From the NCBI GenBank assembly GCA_900315265.1, contig OMYN01000016.1:1-40769 (forward strand): 40,769 nucleotides of DNA, given 5' to 3'. Made by a program: the position numbers and the translations under genes. This stretch comes from an uncultured Eubacteriales bacterium (GTDB lineage: Bacteria > Bacillota > Clostridia > Lachnospirales > Bianqueaceae). Below are positions 12,129 to 20,384 of the stretch, piece by piece; position 1 is the first letter of the stretch, and the number at the start of each line of letters is the position of its first letter. The notes beneath the pieces are model-generated. The model was not told where the DNA came from. It did no database searches and saw only the letters and a list, made by a program, of their open reading frames with translations.

Positions 12129-13301
12129 ATGAGTCAGAAACGCAAATGTATCATCAACGGCCGTCTGATCCTTCCCGACGGTATCGTAGATGGTAAGGTC
12201 CTTGTGTTTGATGATAAGATCCGGGCCATCGCGGACCAGTCTTTGACGGATCTGTACCAAGACTGCGAAGTGATCGACGCTAAAGGAGCCTATGTATCTC
12301 CCGGCCTGATCGATGTGCATATGCACGGCTGCGGAGGCGACGATACCTCGGACGGAAAAGACGGTGCCATTCAAAGGATGAGCCGTATGATCGCGGGCTT
12401 CGGTGTGACCGGCTGGCTGCCGACTACCATGACTCTTGGAAAAGATACTATCCGCAAAGCCTTTGAGCAGGTGCGCAAGGCCAAAAAGGAAAGCGAAGAA
12501 GATGCCCTGAAGTGGGGCGGCGCGCAGGTACTGGGCGCTAACATGGAGGGCCCCTTCATCAATATCGAGCGTAAGGGCGCCCAGGCAGGCGAATTCGTTA
12601 TCGAGCCGGATGTGGAATTTACTGAGGAGTATCAGGATATCATCAGGCTGGTGACGATCGCTCCGGAAGTCAAGGGCGGTCTGGACTATATCAAACGTAT
12701 CAGTGCGGAGACTAAGATCCGCTGCTCAGTCGGCCATACCATGGCGGATTACGAGACCTGCAAGAAGGCCTTCGGCGCCGGAGCCAACCATGTTACCCAT
12801 TTGTTCAACGCGCAGCCCGGCCTTCATCACCGCAATCCCGGCGTCGTCGGAGCGGCCCTGGCCGATCCGAACGTCTACACTGAAATGATCTGCGACACCT
12901 TCCATATCAATCCGGGCGTCTTCCAGATCGTCTGCGACTGCAAGAAGGATAAACTGGTCCTGATCACTGACTGTATGCGGGCCGGCGGCCTTCCGGACGG
13001 GGATTATACCCTGGGCGGACAGGAAGTCCATGTAAAAGGTATTCAGTGCCTGCTGAATTCCGGTACCATTGCCGGTTCGGTCCTGCGCCTGAACAAAGCG
13101 GTCTACAACCTGGCCAAGAATACGGACTGGTCCCTGGCTCAGTGCGTACGGGCGGCTTCCCTCAGCCCTGCAAAGTCGATCGGAGTCGATAAGGAAAAGG
13201 GTTCGATCGAACTGGGCAAAGACGCGGATATTTTGATCGCAGATCAGGAGTTTGAAATTTGTGACACCTTTGTGAGAGGAGAAAAAGTTTATGAGCGCTA
13301 A
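12129..13301 (+). CDS. nagA: N-acetylglucosamine-6-phosphate deacetylase
   Basis: A 390-residue amidohydrolase that removes acetate from GlcNAc-6-phosphate to give glucosamine-6-phosphate. Metal and catalytic motifs are visible: HMHGCGGDD (H64, H66), NMEGPFIN, SVGHTMADYE, NHVTHLFNAQPGLHHR, and the catalytic aspartate in ITDCMRAGG. The start at ATG 12129 has GGAG 8 bases upstream; ATG 12123 and a TTG further up are in frame but worse placed. It overlaps nagB by 11 bp, so the two enzymes form one unit that feeds amino sugars from cell wall or mucin into glycolysis. Confidence 0.96.
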   Translation: MSQKRKCIINGRLILPDGIVDGKVLVFDDKIRAIADQSLTDLYQDCEVIDAKGAYVSPGLIDVHMHGCGGDDTSDGKDGAIQRMSRMIAGFGVTGWLPTTMTLGKDTIRKAFEQVRKAKKESEEDALKWGGAQVLGANMEGPFINIERKGAQAGEFVIEPDVEFTEEYQDIIRLVTIAPEVKGGLDYIKRISAETKIRCSVGHTMADYETCKKAFGAGANHVTHLFNAQPGLHHRNPGVVGAALADPNVYTEMICDTFHINPGVFQIVCDCKKDKLVLITDCMRAGGLPDGDYTLGGQEVHVKGIQCLLNSGTIAGSVLRLNKAVYNLAKNTDWSLAQCVRAASLSPAKSIGVDKEKGSIELGKDADILIADQEFEICDTFVRGEKVYER

Positions 13302-14082
13302 TGCAATTTGGTATGTAAGCCCCAAAAAGGGAAGTAATGTGAAAGTTCTGGTCTGCAAGGACTATGATATCCTGAGCCGCCGGGCTGCCGCCCTGGTCGC
13401 TTCGGTCGTAGCCGATGATCCCAAGGCTACCCTGGGCCTGGCTACCGGTTCTTCTCCGGTCGGCATGTATCAGAACCTGATCAAGTTATATGAAGACGGT
13501 ATCCTGGACTTTTCCAAGATCAAGACCATCAATCTGGACGAATACTATCCGCTGGATCCTTCCAATGACCAGAGCTATCATTATTTCATGAATGATAACC
13601 TGTTCGATCATATCAATATCGATAAAAACAACGTGCATGTACCGGACGGCAACGCTGCTGATATCAACAAGGCTGCCGAGGAATATGAAAAACTGATCAA
13701 CGACAATAACGGAACCGATATCCAGGTCCTGGGCATCGGCCAGAACGGTCATATCGGTTTCAACGAGCCTGCGGATACCTTTGTCGGACCGACTCATGTG
13801 GTTGAACTGACCGAGAGCACCATCAAAGCCAACAGCCGTTTCTTCGACAAGATCGAGGACGTTCCGACCAAAGCCATTTCCATGGGCATCGCCGGCATCA
13901 TGAAGGCTAAAAAGGTCCTGCTGGTCGCCAACGGAGAAAACAAAGCGGACGCGATCGCCAAGACTCTGGAAGGCCCCATCACGCCTCATGTTCCCGCATC
14001 GATCCTGCAGCTGCATCCGGATGTTACCTTTATCATCGATGAAGCGGCTGCTTCCAAACTGCAAGAGTATCGTCCCGAATAA
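13291..14082 (+). CDS. nagB: Glucosamine-6-phosphate deaminase
   Basis: This enzyme converts glucosamine-6-phosphate to fructose-6-phosphate and ammonia. Family motifs are present: LGLATGSSPVGMYQ, INLDEYYPLDPSNDQSYHYFM, and GIGQNGHIGFNEPAD with its catalytic aspartate/histidine region. Start choice is open. ATG 13291 has a strong GAGGAG 9 bases before it and gives 263 residues, whereas family similarity begins only at a GTG at 13339 (VKVLVCKDYD), which has GGGAAG nearby and would give 247 residues. The extra 16 residues overlap the nagA end. It lies in an operon with nagA. Confidence 0.95.
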   Translation: MSANAIWYVSPKKGSNVKVLVCKDYDILSRRAAALVASVVADDPKATLGLATGSSPVGMYQNLIKLYEDGILDFSKIKTINLDEYYPLDPSNDQSYHYFMNDNLFDHINIDKNNVHVPDGNAADINKAAEEYEKLINDNNGTDIQVLGIGQNGHIGFNEPADTFVGPTHVVELTESTIKANSRFFDKIEDVPTKAISMGIAGIMKAKKVLLVANGENKADAIAKTLEGPITPHVPASILQLHPDVTFIIDEAAASKLQEYRPE

Positions 14083-14098
14083 GAGCGGAGAATAGCGA

Positions 14099-15007
14099 AT
14101 GACCGTAAAGGAAGTTTTCGGCACTGACGGACCGGTGGCCAAGGTCGGCGGGATCCTGTTCGATGTTCTGTATGTGAATATTCTGTGGCTGCTGTTCGGC
14201 GGTCCTGCCCTGGTCCTGATCCTGCATATGCTTCCCTTCTGGGGCCAAAGTCAGGGATTGTATATTACCCTGCAGGTCCTGACGGTGCTGTGCCTTCTCC
14301 ACCTGGGGCCGGCTTCCTGCGCGGCCTTCAGTGCCCTGGGCAAGAAAGCGCGTAAAGAGGATTCCTATACTTTCCGCGATTTCTGGCATTCCTATAAGCA
14401 GAATTATAAGCAGGCCATCCTGCTGACCCTGGGCATTGGATTATTCGCGGCCCTTCTGGTCTGGGCCATCTGGCTGGAGGTCCACAATCAGGATCTGTTC
14501 GGCAAGGCTTTGTATGTCGTTGTTCCGGTACAGGCCTTCGTGGCTGTCGAGCTGGCCTTTATCATTATGTACATGTACGCTCTTCTGGCCCGTTTTGAGA
14601 TGACCAATACTGAGGTCTTGAAATATGCCTTCCTTATGTCCAACAAGCATATTTTGACAACTCTGTTGTGCCTTCTTTTACTGGCCGGCATCACGGCGGC
14701 AACTTTTCTGTGGAACCTGGGCGTAGGCCTCTTTGCCTACGGCATCTTCTTTTACATAGCCGGCCTGCTGCTGGAGAGAGTCTTCCGCAACTATATGCCG
14801 GATGAAGAAGCCGAAGAGGCGGGCGAGGACGGGCAGGACGAAGTCACCGATGACGAGGGCCTCAAGGCCAGAGAAGCAAAAGAGCAGGCTAAAAAAGAGG
14901 CGGAAGAAAAAGCAAAGAGTCAGGCTGAGAAAGAGCGGGTTGCTATCTTAAAACGGTATACGGACATCTCGGAGACGGAGTCCGACCGGGATAAGGATGG
15001 CAGATGA
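14099..15007 (+). CDS. YesL family membrane protein (DUF624)
   Basis: A 302-residue protein with about five to six membrane helices in residues 15-230. It has the DUF624 block GPASCAAFSALGKKARKEDSYTFRDFWHSYKQNYKQA, then a long charged tail (about 235-302; KEQAKKEAEEKAKSQAEKER) that should form a coiled coil. YesL proteins often lie beside carbohydrate ABC transporters and glycosidases, but their role is unknown. The gene follows nagB by 16 bp and ends at a strong hairpin, so it is probably part of the nag operon. The charged tail is longer than usual for the family. Confidence 0.85.
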   Translation: MTVKEVFGTDGPVAKVGGILFDVLYVNILWLLFGGPALVLILHMLPFWGQSQGLYITLQVLTVLCLLHLGPASCAAFSALGKKARKEDSYTFRDFWHSYKQNYKQAILLTLGIGLFAALLVWAIWLEVHNQDLFGKALYVVVPVQAFVAVELAFIIMYMYALLARFEMTNTEVLKYAFLMSNKHILTTLLCLLLLAGITAATFLWNLGVGLFAYGIFFYIAGLLLERVFRNYMPDEEAEEAGEDGQDEVTDDEGLKAREAKEQAKKEAEEKAKSQAEKERVAILKRYTDISETESDRDKDGR

Positions 15008-15035
15008 GGCCGGTGATCTGAAAAAATCGGTATCC

Positions 15036-15065
15036 GTAAAAGCGAGGCTGCTACCTCGCTTTTAC
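15036..15065 (+). terminator. Terminator hairpin after the nag operon
   Basis: A perfect 12-bp stem, GTAAAAGCGAGG / CCTCGCTTTTAC, with a 6-base loop. The A-rich left arm and T-rich right arm let it work in either direction. It lies between the DUF624 gene and the response regulator, 18 bases before the latter's start. Confidence 0.8.
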
Positions 15066-15082
15066 TGTAAGGGGGAAAAATC

Positions 15083-15781
15083 GTGTACCATATTCTGATT
15101 TGTGATGACGAAAAAGAAATCGTCCAGGCCCTTGAGATCTATCTGAAAGGGCCGGACATCGACATTCTGACAGCCTATAACGGACAGGAGGCCGTCGACC
15201 TGGTCAAGAGCCGGACCATCCATCTGATCCTGATGGATATCATGATGCCTGTCAAAGACGGCATCAGTGCCATGAAGGAGATCCGCGCTTTCAGTAATGT
15301 CCCCATCATCCTGCTGACGGCTAAAAGCCAGGATGAGGATATGATCAGCGGCCTCGATCAGGGGGCGGATGACTATATCACCAAACCTTTCAATCCGGAT
15401 GAGGTCAAGGCAAGGGTGCGCTCCAGCCTGCGCCGCTACATACAACTGAGCGGCAGCGACAGCGCCGCCGGAAGATCCCTGATCCAGGTCGGCGGCATCC
15501 GGCTGGATGACGAGGCAAAATCGGTTACAGTGGACGGACAGGCAGTCAGCCTGACCCGGACCGAATATGAGATCCTGAAGCTACTGATGAGCCAGCCGGG
15601 AAAAGTATTTTCCTCCAAAGAGATCTACGCGGATGTCTGGAAAGACAATCCTTTCGGAGCGGAAAACACCGTGGCCGTCCACATCCGCCATTTAAGAGAA
15701 AAAATGGAGATCGATCCGGCCCGGCCCCGGTATCTGAAAGTTGTCTGGGGACAGGGCTATAAGATCGAAGGCAATCAGTAA
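15083..15781 (+). CDS. OmpR/PhoB-type response regulator
   Basis: A 232-residue DNA-binding response regulator. The receiver domain (about 1-115) has the acidic pair D8/D9, phospho-acceptor D52 (LILMDIMMP) and the switch lysine in ITKPF. The C-terminal winged helix (about 130-230) has the Trans_reg_C pattern (LTRTEYEILKLLM, VAVHIRHLREKME, VVWGQGYKIE). The start is GTG 15083 with AAGGGGG upstream. The kinase gene begins 3 bp after its stop. No resistance or envelope target gene lies next to the pair, so the signal and regulon are unknown. Confidence 0.94.
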   Translation: MYHILICDDEKEIVQALEIYLKGPDIDILTAYNGQEAVDLVKSRTIHLILMDIMMPVKDGISAMKEIRAFSNVPIILLTAKSQDEDMISGLDQGADDYITKPFNPDEVKARVRSSLRRYIQLSGSDSAAGRSLIQVGGIRLDDEAKSVTVDGQAVSLTRTEYEILKLLMSQPGKVFSSKEIYADVWKDNPFGAENTVAVHIRHLREKMEIDPARPRYLKVVWGQGYKIEGNQ

Positions 15782-15784
15782 GGA

Positions 15785-17806
15785 ATGAAACATTATCCCT
15801 ATAAGGTGGCTTATAAAGCCATCTTTACGGTCGTGGGCCTGGTGTTTGCCTTCTTCGGAACAGCCGCGGTCCTGTGCGTAACATATTTTGTGGCGGCCGG
15901 TTTTTATTCTCAGAAAGAATGGGATTATTTCAAGTCCGGGTCCCTGAGCCGGCTCAATTATCTGAACGCCAGCGAGATCGCCCATACCTATTATCCGAAT
16001 CTTTACCGCTACCGCATGCTGGAAGAGGAAAGGAAAGCGCTGACGGAAGGGAGCGGCAGCGCCGATCGCGTTTCCGCCGAGCTGGACCAGCTGTACCCCA
16101 AGATCCACCAGGATCAGGTCCGCCTATCGCCGGAGAACACCAACCTTCGCTTCAGTATCATCGTAGGGGATTCCAACATATTCGAAAGCACCTATCAGGG
16201 CGAAGACTACGGAAGTTTTGAGACTTACAGCTTTACCATCAACAATGAAGATCTGGGTCAGCAGGAAACGGTCCAGATCGACATGTACCTGATGAAACCT
16301 CTGACGGTTGCCGATAGTTATTATCAGGACTCCTGGAGCTATCAAAAGCTCTATGATATCCGCTATTTAGTCATTGTCCAGGGAGTCCTCAGCTGGGTCG
16401 GCATGGTGGCGGTCATGGTCTATATGATTTGCGCCGCCGGTCATGTGGAAATAGAAGGCCGGGACACCATCGTTCAGAACGGTTTCCATCTGATCCCCTT
16501 TGACCTTCTGACCCTGCTTTTAGTCGGCCTTGCTAACCTGATGGCCTATATCCGCAGCCATTACAGCAGCAGCCTGATGGACTTTTTTCATCTGGTCCGG
16601 GGCTCCCAGGTCTTTAACTATTACGCCCTTAGTATTTCCATCATGGGCATGCTGGACTTCGGTCTGATCATGTTCTGGTCCATGTCCCTGGCCATCCGGG
16701 CAAAACGCCATAACCTGTGGGAGCAGATGCTGCTGGTAAGGCAGCTTGGCTGGATGAAGGACCAGATCAAGAGTATCTGGCAGCACCTGTCGATCATCCG
16801 CAAGGGCCTGATCTGGACCATAGTCCTGACGGCGGTCAGCATTACCGTCGGTGTCTTTTTATCGAGACCGGATCTGACCTGGGCGATCGTACTTTTGTGC
16901 CTGGCCGATGCGCTGACGGCTCTTATCCTGATCAACCGCTATCAGATCGCGCGGCGGAGACTGGGGAACCAGATCCACCAGATGGCGGAAGGCAATATCG
17001 AGCAGCATATCGATGAAACGACCTTCAGCGGAGAACTGGCCCGCGAGGCCCAGGATCTGAACCGGATCAGCGATGTAGTAAAGACGGCTGTCGACGAACG
17101 CACCAGAAGCGACCGTCTGAAGACCGAGCTGATCACCAACGTATCCCATGACATCAAAACGCCTTTGACAAATATCATCAACTGCAGTGACCTGCTGAGG
17201 CGGTCCGGCACATACGACCAGACGCAGACCCATTACCTGGATGTTTTGACCGAACAGTCCGAAAAGATGAAAAAGCTGATCGAGGATCTGATCGAGGCAT
17301 CCAAGGCGTCGACCGGAAACATCAAGCCTCAGATGGGGCAGATCGACCTGTGCGAGTTTTTGAACCAGGTGTCGGGAGAGTACACGGAGCGGCTCAAAGT
17401 AGCCGGCCTGGAACTGGTTTTATCCTGCCCCGATCAGCCGGTGCAGATCATGGCGGACGGAGCGCTGTTGTACCGGGTAATGGATAACCTCCTGTCCAAC
17501 GCTCTGAAATATTCGCAGAAAGAGACCAGGGTCTACCTGAGCGTTTCCGCAGGGCGGGATGCCGCTATCATGGTCCGCAATGTATCCAATTACCAGTTGA
17601 ACGTGTCCGGGGAGGAACTGGTGACCCGTTTCGTCCGTGGTGACGCCTCCCGCCACACAGAGGGGAGCGGGCTGGGCCTGTCCATTGCTCTGAGCCTGAC
17701 CCAGCTGATGGGCGGCACGATGAAGATCGACGTGGACGGCGATCTGTTCAAAGTCGTCCTGAATTTCCCTCTTGCCAAGGCTGTACCTGCTGCCGCGGAT
17801 ACTTGA
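15785..17806 (+). CDS. Membrane sensor histidine kinase
   Basis: A 673-residue kinase cognate to the upstream regulator. A first membrane helix (about 13-38) is followed by an extracellular region to about 195, then several further helices (about 200-380, including two in GMLDFGLIMFWSMSLA and GLIWTIVLTAVSITVGVFL), a short HAMP-like linker, HisKA with H455 (SHDIKTPLTN) and an HATPase_c domain with N box NLLSNALKYS and G2 box SGLGLSIALSL. The G1 box is the degenerate NVSNYQ type seen in related Firmicutes kinases and not a defect. AGGA precedes ATG 15785. The multi-helix sensor section is unusual and may sense a membrane-borne signal. Confidence 0.92.
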   Translation: MKHYPYKVAYKAIFTVVGLVFAFFGTAAVLCVTYFVAAGFYSQKEWDYFKSGSLSRLNYLNASEIAHTYYPNLYRYRMLEEERKALTEGSGSADRVSAELDQLYPKIHQDQVRLSPENTNLRFSIIVGDSNIFESTYQGEDYGSFETYSFTINNEDLGQQETVQIDMYLMKPLTVADSYYQDSWSYQKLYDIRYLVIVQGVLSWVGMVAVMVYMICAAGHVEIEGRDTIVQNGFHLIPFDLLTLLLVGLANLMAYIRSHYSSSLMDFFHLVRGSQVFNYYALSISIMGMLDFGLIMFWSMSLAIRAKRHNLWEQMLLVRQLGWMKDQIKSIWQHLSIIRKGLIWTIVLTAVSITVGVFLSRPDLTWAIVLLCLADALTALILINRYQIARRRLGNQIHQMAEGNIEQHIDETTFSGELAREAQDLNRISDVVKTAVDERTRSDRLKTELITNVSHDIKTPLTNIINCSDLLRRSGTYDQTQTHYLDVLTEQSEKMKKLIEDLIEASKASTGNIKPQMGQIDLCEFLNQVSGEYTERLKVAGLELVLSCPDQPVQIMADGALLYRVMDNLLSNALKYSQKETRVYLSVSAGRDAAIMVRNVSNYQLNVSGEELVTRFVRGDASRHTEGSGLGLSIALSLTQLMGGTMKIDVDGDLFKVVLNFPLAKAVPAAADT

Positions 17807-17832
17807 CAAGTATCAAAAGGTTCGGTTATAAT
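17803..17832 (+). promoter_or_regulatory. Strong sigma-70 promoter for a putative small RNA
   Basis: Consensus TTGACA (17803-17808), an 18-bp spacer, and consensus TATAAT (17827-17832). The -35 overlaps the stop codon of the kinase gene. No open reading frame with a ribosome site follows before the terminator ending at 17948. Confidence 0.8.
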
Positions 17833-17838
17833 ATAGTC

Positions 17839-17948
17839 GTCTTCTATCGTTCTGTGAATGATAGAAATTGCTCACCTCGGTTTAATAAGAATCCCCGTTT
17901 TCTTATTAAACAACTTCAGCCGGTTGTGAAAACAGCCGGTCTTTTTTT
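17839..17948 (+). ncRNA. Putative small RNA with three stem-loops
   Basis: About 110 nt from the predicted transcription start to a T-tract. Hairpin 1 (17842-17866) has an 11-bp stem with one G-U pair and a 3-base loop. Hairpin 2 (17881-17910) has a perfect 11-bp stem TTTAATAAGAA/TTCTTATTAAA with the C-rich loop TCCCCGTT. Hairpin 3 (17920-17939) has 8 bp with a GAAA tetraloop and is followed by TTTTTTT, a textbook terminator. The single-stranded linker between hairpins 1 and 2 contains CACCTC. C-rich loops and linkers of this kind are used by small RNAs such as RsaE to pair with ribosome binding sites; a similar role here is inferred. I do not recognise the family. Confidence 0.65.
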
Positions 17949-17999
17949 ATGCTTTTTTGGGAGGCTCCTTTACAGGCTGCCGGGAGAAGGCAAAAAAAT

Positions 18000-18085
18000 A
18001 GAGTCAGAAAACCGCTTTATAAAGCGCTTCTGACTCGATTTATATCAAAGGAGGAGAAACATGTAACATGAAAAATCATGCTTAG
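18000..18085 (+). other. Stem-loop followed by a ribosome site with start-stop AUG-UAA
   Basis: A long hairpin, GAGTCAGAA...TTCTGACTC with an inner CGCTTTATAAAGCG palindrome (18001-18036), is followed by AAAGGAGGAG (18047-18056) and then ATG TAA (18061-18066), a start codon directly followed by a stop. A five-codon frame, ATG 18068 to TAG 18085 (MKNHA), comes next. The ribosome site is among the best in the window, yet no gene follows. It is either a remnant of a deleted gene or a leader where ribosome binding itself matters. Confidence 0.45.
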
Positions 18086-18174
18086 AATATATCCGAAAAT
18101 TGTGAACAAAATATGAACAGGCAATTAAAGGTAGATTTTTTCTGTGCCTTATTAATGTCATAATAAAAAGTTCT

Positions 18175-18213
18175 GCCAAAACTCTTGTACGGTTTTGGCG
18201 GGGGACTTATAAT
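18175..18213 (+). promoter_or_regulatory. Promoter and possible operator for the sugar isomerase gene
   Basis: TTGTAC (18185-18190), a 17-bp spacer, and TATAAT (18208-18213). An inverted repeat GCCAAAAC / GTTTTGGC (18175-18182 and 18192-18199, 9-bp centre) covers the -35 box and is well placed to bind a repressor. The transcript would start near 18220, directly at a hairpin CTGCCC/GGGCAG (18224-18239); a second GGGGCAG at 18249-18255 offers an alternative partner. Confidence 0.6.
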
Positions 18214-18303
18214 AAAACCAACTCTGCCCGGTCGGGCAGCCCTGTGGTGGGGCAGTTCATTTCGTATGAAAAACATGTCACGAATCCTTAAAGGAGAATA
18301 ACT

Positions 18304-19317
18304 ATGGCAATTAATCTTGGTATCAGCAGCTATTGTTTATGGAGCAAGATGGAATCCGACGGCTGGACCCTTTTGGACATCATGGACTGGGCGAAAGCTC
18401 ATGACTGTACTCATATGGAGGTCGTTCCCTTCGGCCTTCCCATCCTGAACGAGGACGGCAGCGGCAACTTCGAATTAGCTAAAAAGGTTGCTGAACATGC
18501 CGACAAGATCGGCCTGAAACTGTCCGCTTTCTCTCTGAACGCTCATCTGGTATTCCCGGCCAAAGAAGCGGATCATAAAGAAGAACTCTACCGCCGCGAG
18601 ATCAACCGCATCGAGACTGTCATGCAGGTAGCCAAGACCATGGGCTGCTACAAGTTCCGCAACGATGTATGCTCCGGACAGCAGCCGGACGGTATCAACA
18701 CCCCCGAACAGTTCGAAGAAGACTTTCCTACCTTCGTAAAAGGTGTTCAGGAACTGGCTGATTACGCCAAGACCCTGGGCCTGTCCACGACACTTGAGAA
18801 CCACGGCCTGTATGTGAACGGAGCCGATCGTGTCATCCGTATCCTGCGCGCAGCCGGCCGCGACAATGTCGGCCTGACCGTCGACGTAGGCAACTTCCTC
18901 TGTGTAGATGAAGATCCTGTCACCAACGTCTCCAAAGCTATCAAGTACGCCGACATGGTCCACCTGAAGGACTTCTATATCCGCGACAACGCGCGCATGC
19001 TTCCTCAGGACGGCATGTATGTGTCCTTCCCCAAAGATTATGCCACCAAGGATCGCAGTAAAGGAGAGATAGAGCGTCCGACCAGCTGGACCGAGAAGAT
19101 CCCCTCCTTCGGTTATGTAGGCACCGCTGCCGGAAACAAGATCCTCAGAGGCGCTATCGTAGGCCAGGGCGATATGGATCTGTGGAAGATCCTTTCCATC
19201 ATCAAACATTCCGGCTACGAAAAAGAAATTTCGCTGGAGTTTGAAGGAATGGAAGACTGCGTCGCCGGCACCTATTACGGACTGGAGACCGCCCGTTACA
19301 TCTGGGACCGCGTCTGA
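18304..19317 (+). CDS. Sugar phosphate isomerase/epimerase (xylose isomerase-like TIM barrel)
   Basis: A 337-residue protein of the AP-endonuclease-2/xylose isomerase-like TIM-barrel family. Likely metal ligands are in the usual order: E in LSTTLENHG, D in TVDVGNF, H in VHLKDF, and a late E in SLEFEG. The start is ATG 18304 after AAAGGAG (18290-18296). It stands alone between its own promoter and a strong terminator, so it is a single-gene unit. It probably acts on a keto-sugar, cyclitol or 3-keto-glycoside derivative; the sequence alone cannot decide which. The possible operator upstream suggests induction by a sugar. Confidence 0.85.
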   Translation: MAINLGISSYCLWSKMESDGWTLLDIMDWAKAHDCTHMEVVPFGLPILNEDGSGNFELAKKVAEHADKIGLKLSAFSLNAHLVFPAKEADHKEELYRREINRIETVMQVAKTMGCYKFRNDVCSGQQPDGINTPEQFEEDFPTFVKGVQELADYAKTLGLSTTLENHGLYVNGADRVIRILRAAGRDNVGLTVDVGNFLCVDEDPVTNVSKAIKYADMVHLKDFYIRDNARMLPQDGMYVSFPKDYATKDRSKGEIERPTSWTEKIPSFGYVGTAAGNKILRGAIVGQGDMDLWKILSIIKHSGYEKEISLEFEGMEDCVAGTYYGLETARYIWDRV

Positions 19318-19369
19318 TACCGGTCAATGTCCGCCTGAGCTTTGTCTGTAAAAAACATATACAAAATGA

Positions 19370-19398
19370 CCCCCGGTTTTTATGCCGGGGTTTTTTTT
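19370..19398 (+). terminator. Terminator after the isomerase gene
   Basis: CCCCGG / CCGGGG stem with an 8-base loop, followed by TTTTTTTT. It abuts the stop of the convergent lipid kinase gene. The reverse strand is A-rich on the other side, so it works mainly on the plus strand. Confidence 0.85.
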
Positions 19399-20384
19399 CA
19401 GCGGCCGTCCGATTTAAGGTCGACCATAAAGTTCAGAGCGTTGCGTTCGGTCTTGATGGCAACGGTATTGATAGCGCCGCCGTACTCGCCGTCCAGAGTC
19501 CAGGCCAGCGGTTCTACGGTCTGTATGGTGATCCGGTGCACCTTGCGGGAAATGACCAGATCAGAGGTAAGGTCCTGGGTCATGACGGTAGATGCTAAGG
19601 CCATCATATCAAAAGGCGTATTGCTGGTCTTGATCAGGATCATTTCGGCCAGGCCGTCATGCAGGCTGATATCTTTCATGCGCAGCTGAAAACCGCCCAC
19701 CTGACGGGTATTCAGGATCAGGCCCACCTGGAAATCGCCTTCGATCAACTCACCGTCCGCTTCGACCTTCAGATGATGAGGGCGGTATTCGGACAGGCGT
19801 CCCATGCCGTTCAGCAGGTAGGCCGCGTAGCCGATCCGGTTTTTCAGGTCCTGGGGAGTATCGTAGGAAACGTCGGTAAAGGTGCCGAAGGCAGCCACAT
19901 AGGAAAAGTACTGAATGTCGGGGACTTTTCGTCCTATTTCAGTGCCACTCTGCAGGTTCCAGGCGTCTTCCGCACTGTGAATAATGTCGAAGCGCCCTAT
20001 ATCATAGGGGACGGCCTGGCCTTCGATGATCTGCTTCACCGATTCCTGCATGTTTTTGGAAATGTCGTGGCTGGCGGCAAAGTCATTGGTGGACCCGGCC
20101 GGTATATAACCCAAGGGGGTCCGGTCTTCTACCGGTACGGCCAGCATACCGTTGATGGCTTCGTGGAGGGTTCCGTCGCCTCCGGCTACGGTGACCAGGT
20201 CAAAGCGGGATGCGTTCAGCCGGATCATGTCGGTGGTGTCGCCCCGTTCCTGAGTAGGATAACAAGTGACCAGGTAGCCGCCCTTGGTAAAGAGGTCAAG
20301 GATCATGGGAAGGTTTTGACGGACCAGTCCCTGACCGGCATTGGTATTATAGATAAAAAGCATGCGTTTCGGTTTTTTATACAT
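19398..20384 (-). CDS. YegS/BmrU family lipid (diacylglycerol) kinase
   Basis: A 328-residue kinase of the diacylglycerol kinase catalytic family. The nucleotide-binding motif VTVAGGDGTLHEAING (G68-G71 region) is preceded by IYNTNAGQG and followed by PLGYIPAGSTNDFAAS, both standard for YegS/DgkB proteins. These recycle diacylglycerol released during lipoteichoic acid synthesis or phosphorylate related lipids. The start is ATG 20384 with AAGGAGG about 7 bases upstream. It overlaps the end of birA by 8 bp (CATGTATAA), so translation is coupled. It is convergent with the isomerase gene. Confidence 0.92.
   Translation of the reverse strand: MYKKPKRMLFIYNTNAGQGLVRQNLPMILDLFTKGGYLVTCYPTQERGDTTDMIRLNASRFDLVTVAGGDGTLHEAINGMLAVPVEDRTPLGYIPAGSTNDFAASHDISKNMQESVKQIIEGQAVPYDIGRFDIIHSAEDAWNLQSGTEIGRKVPDIQYFSYVAAFGTFTDVSYDTPQDLKNRIGYAAYLLNGMGRLSEYRPHHLKVEADGELIEGDFQVGLILNTRQVGGFQLRMKDISLHDGLAEMILIKTSNTPFDMMALASTVMTQDLTSDLVISRKVHRITIQTVEPLAWTLDGEYGGAINTVAIKTERNALNFMVDLKSDGR

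Noticed and set aside
17803..18033. 76-codon frame downstream of the sensor kinase
   Set aside because: It begins inside the promoter, crosses three hairpins and a terminator, and has no ribosome site; the interval fits a small RNA better.
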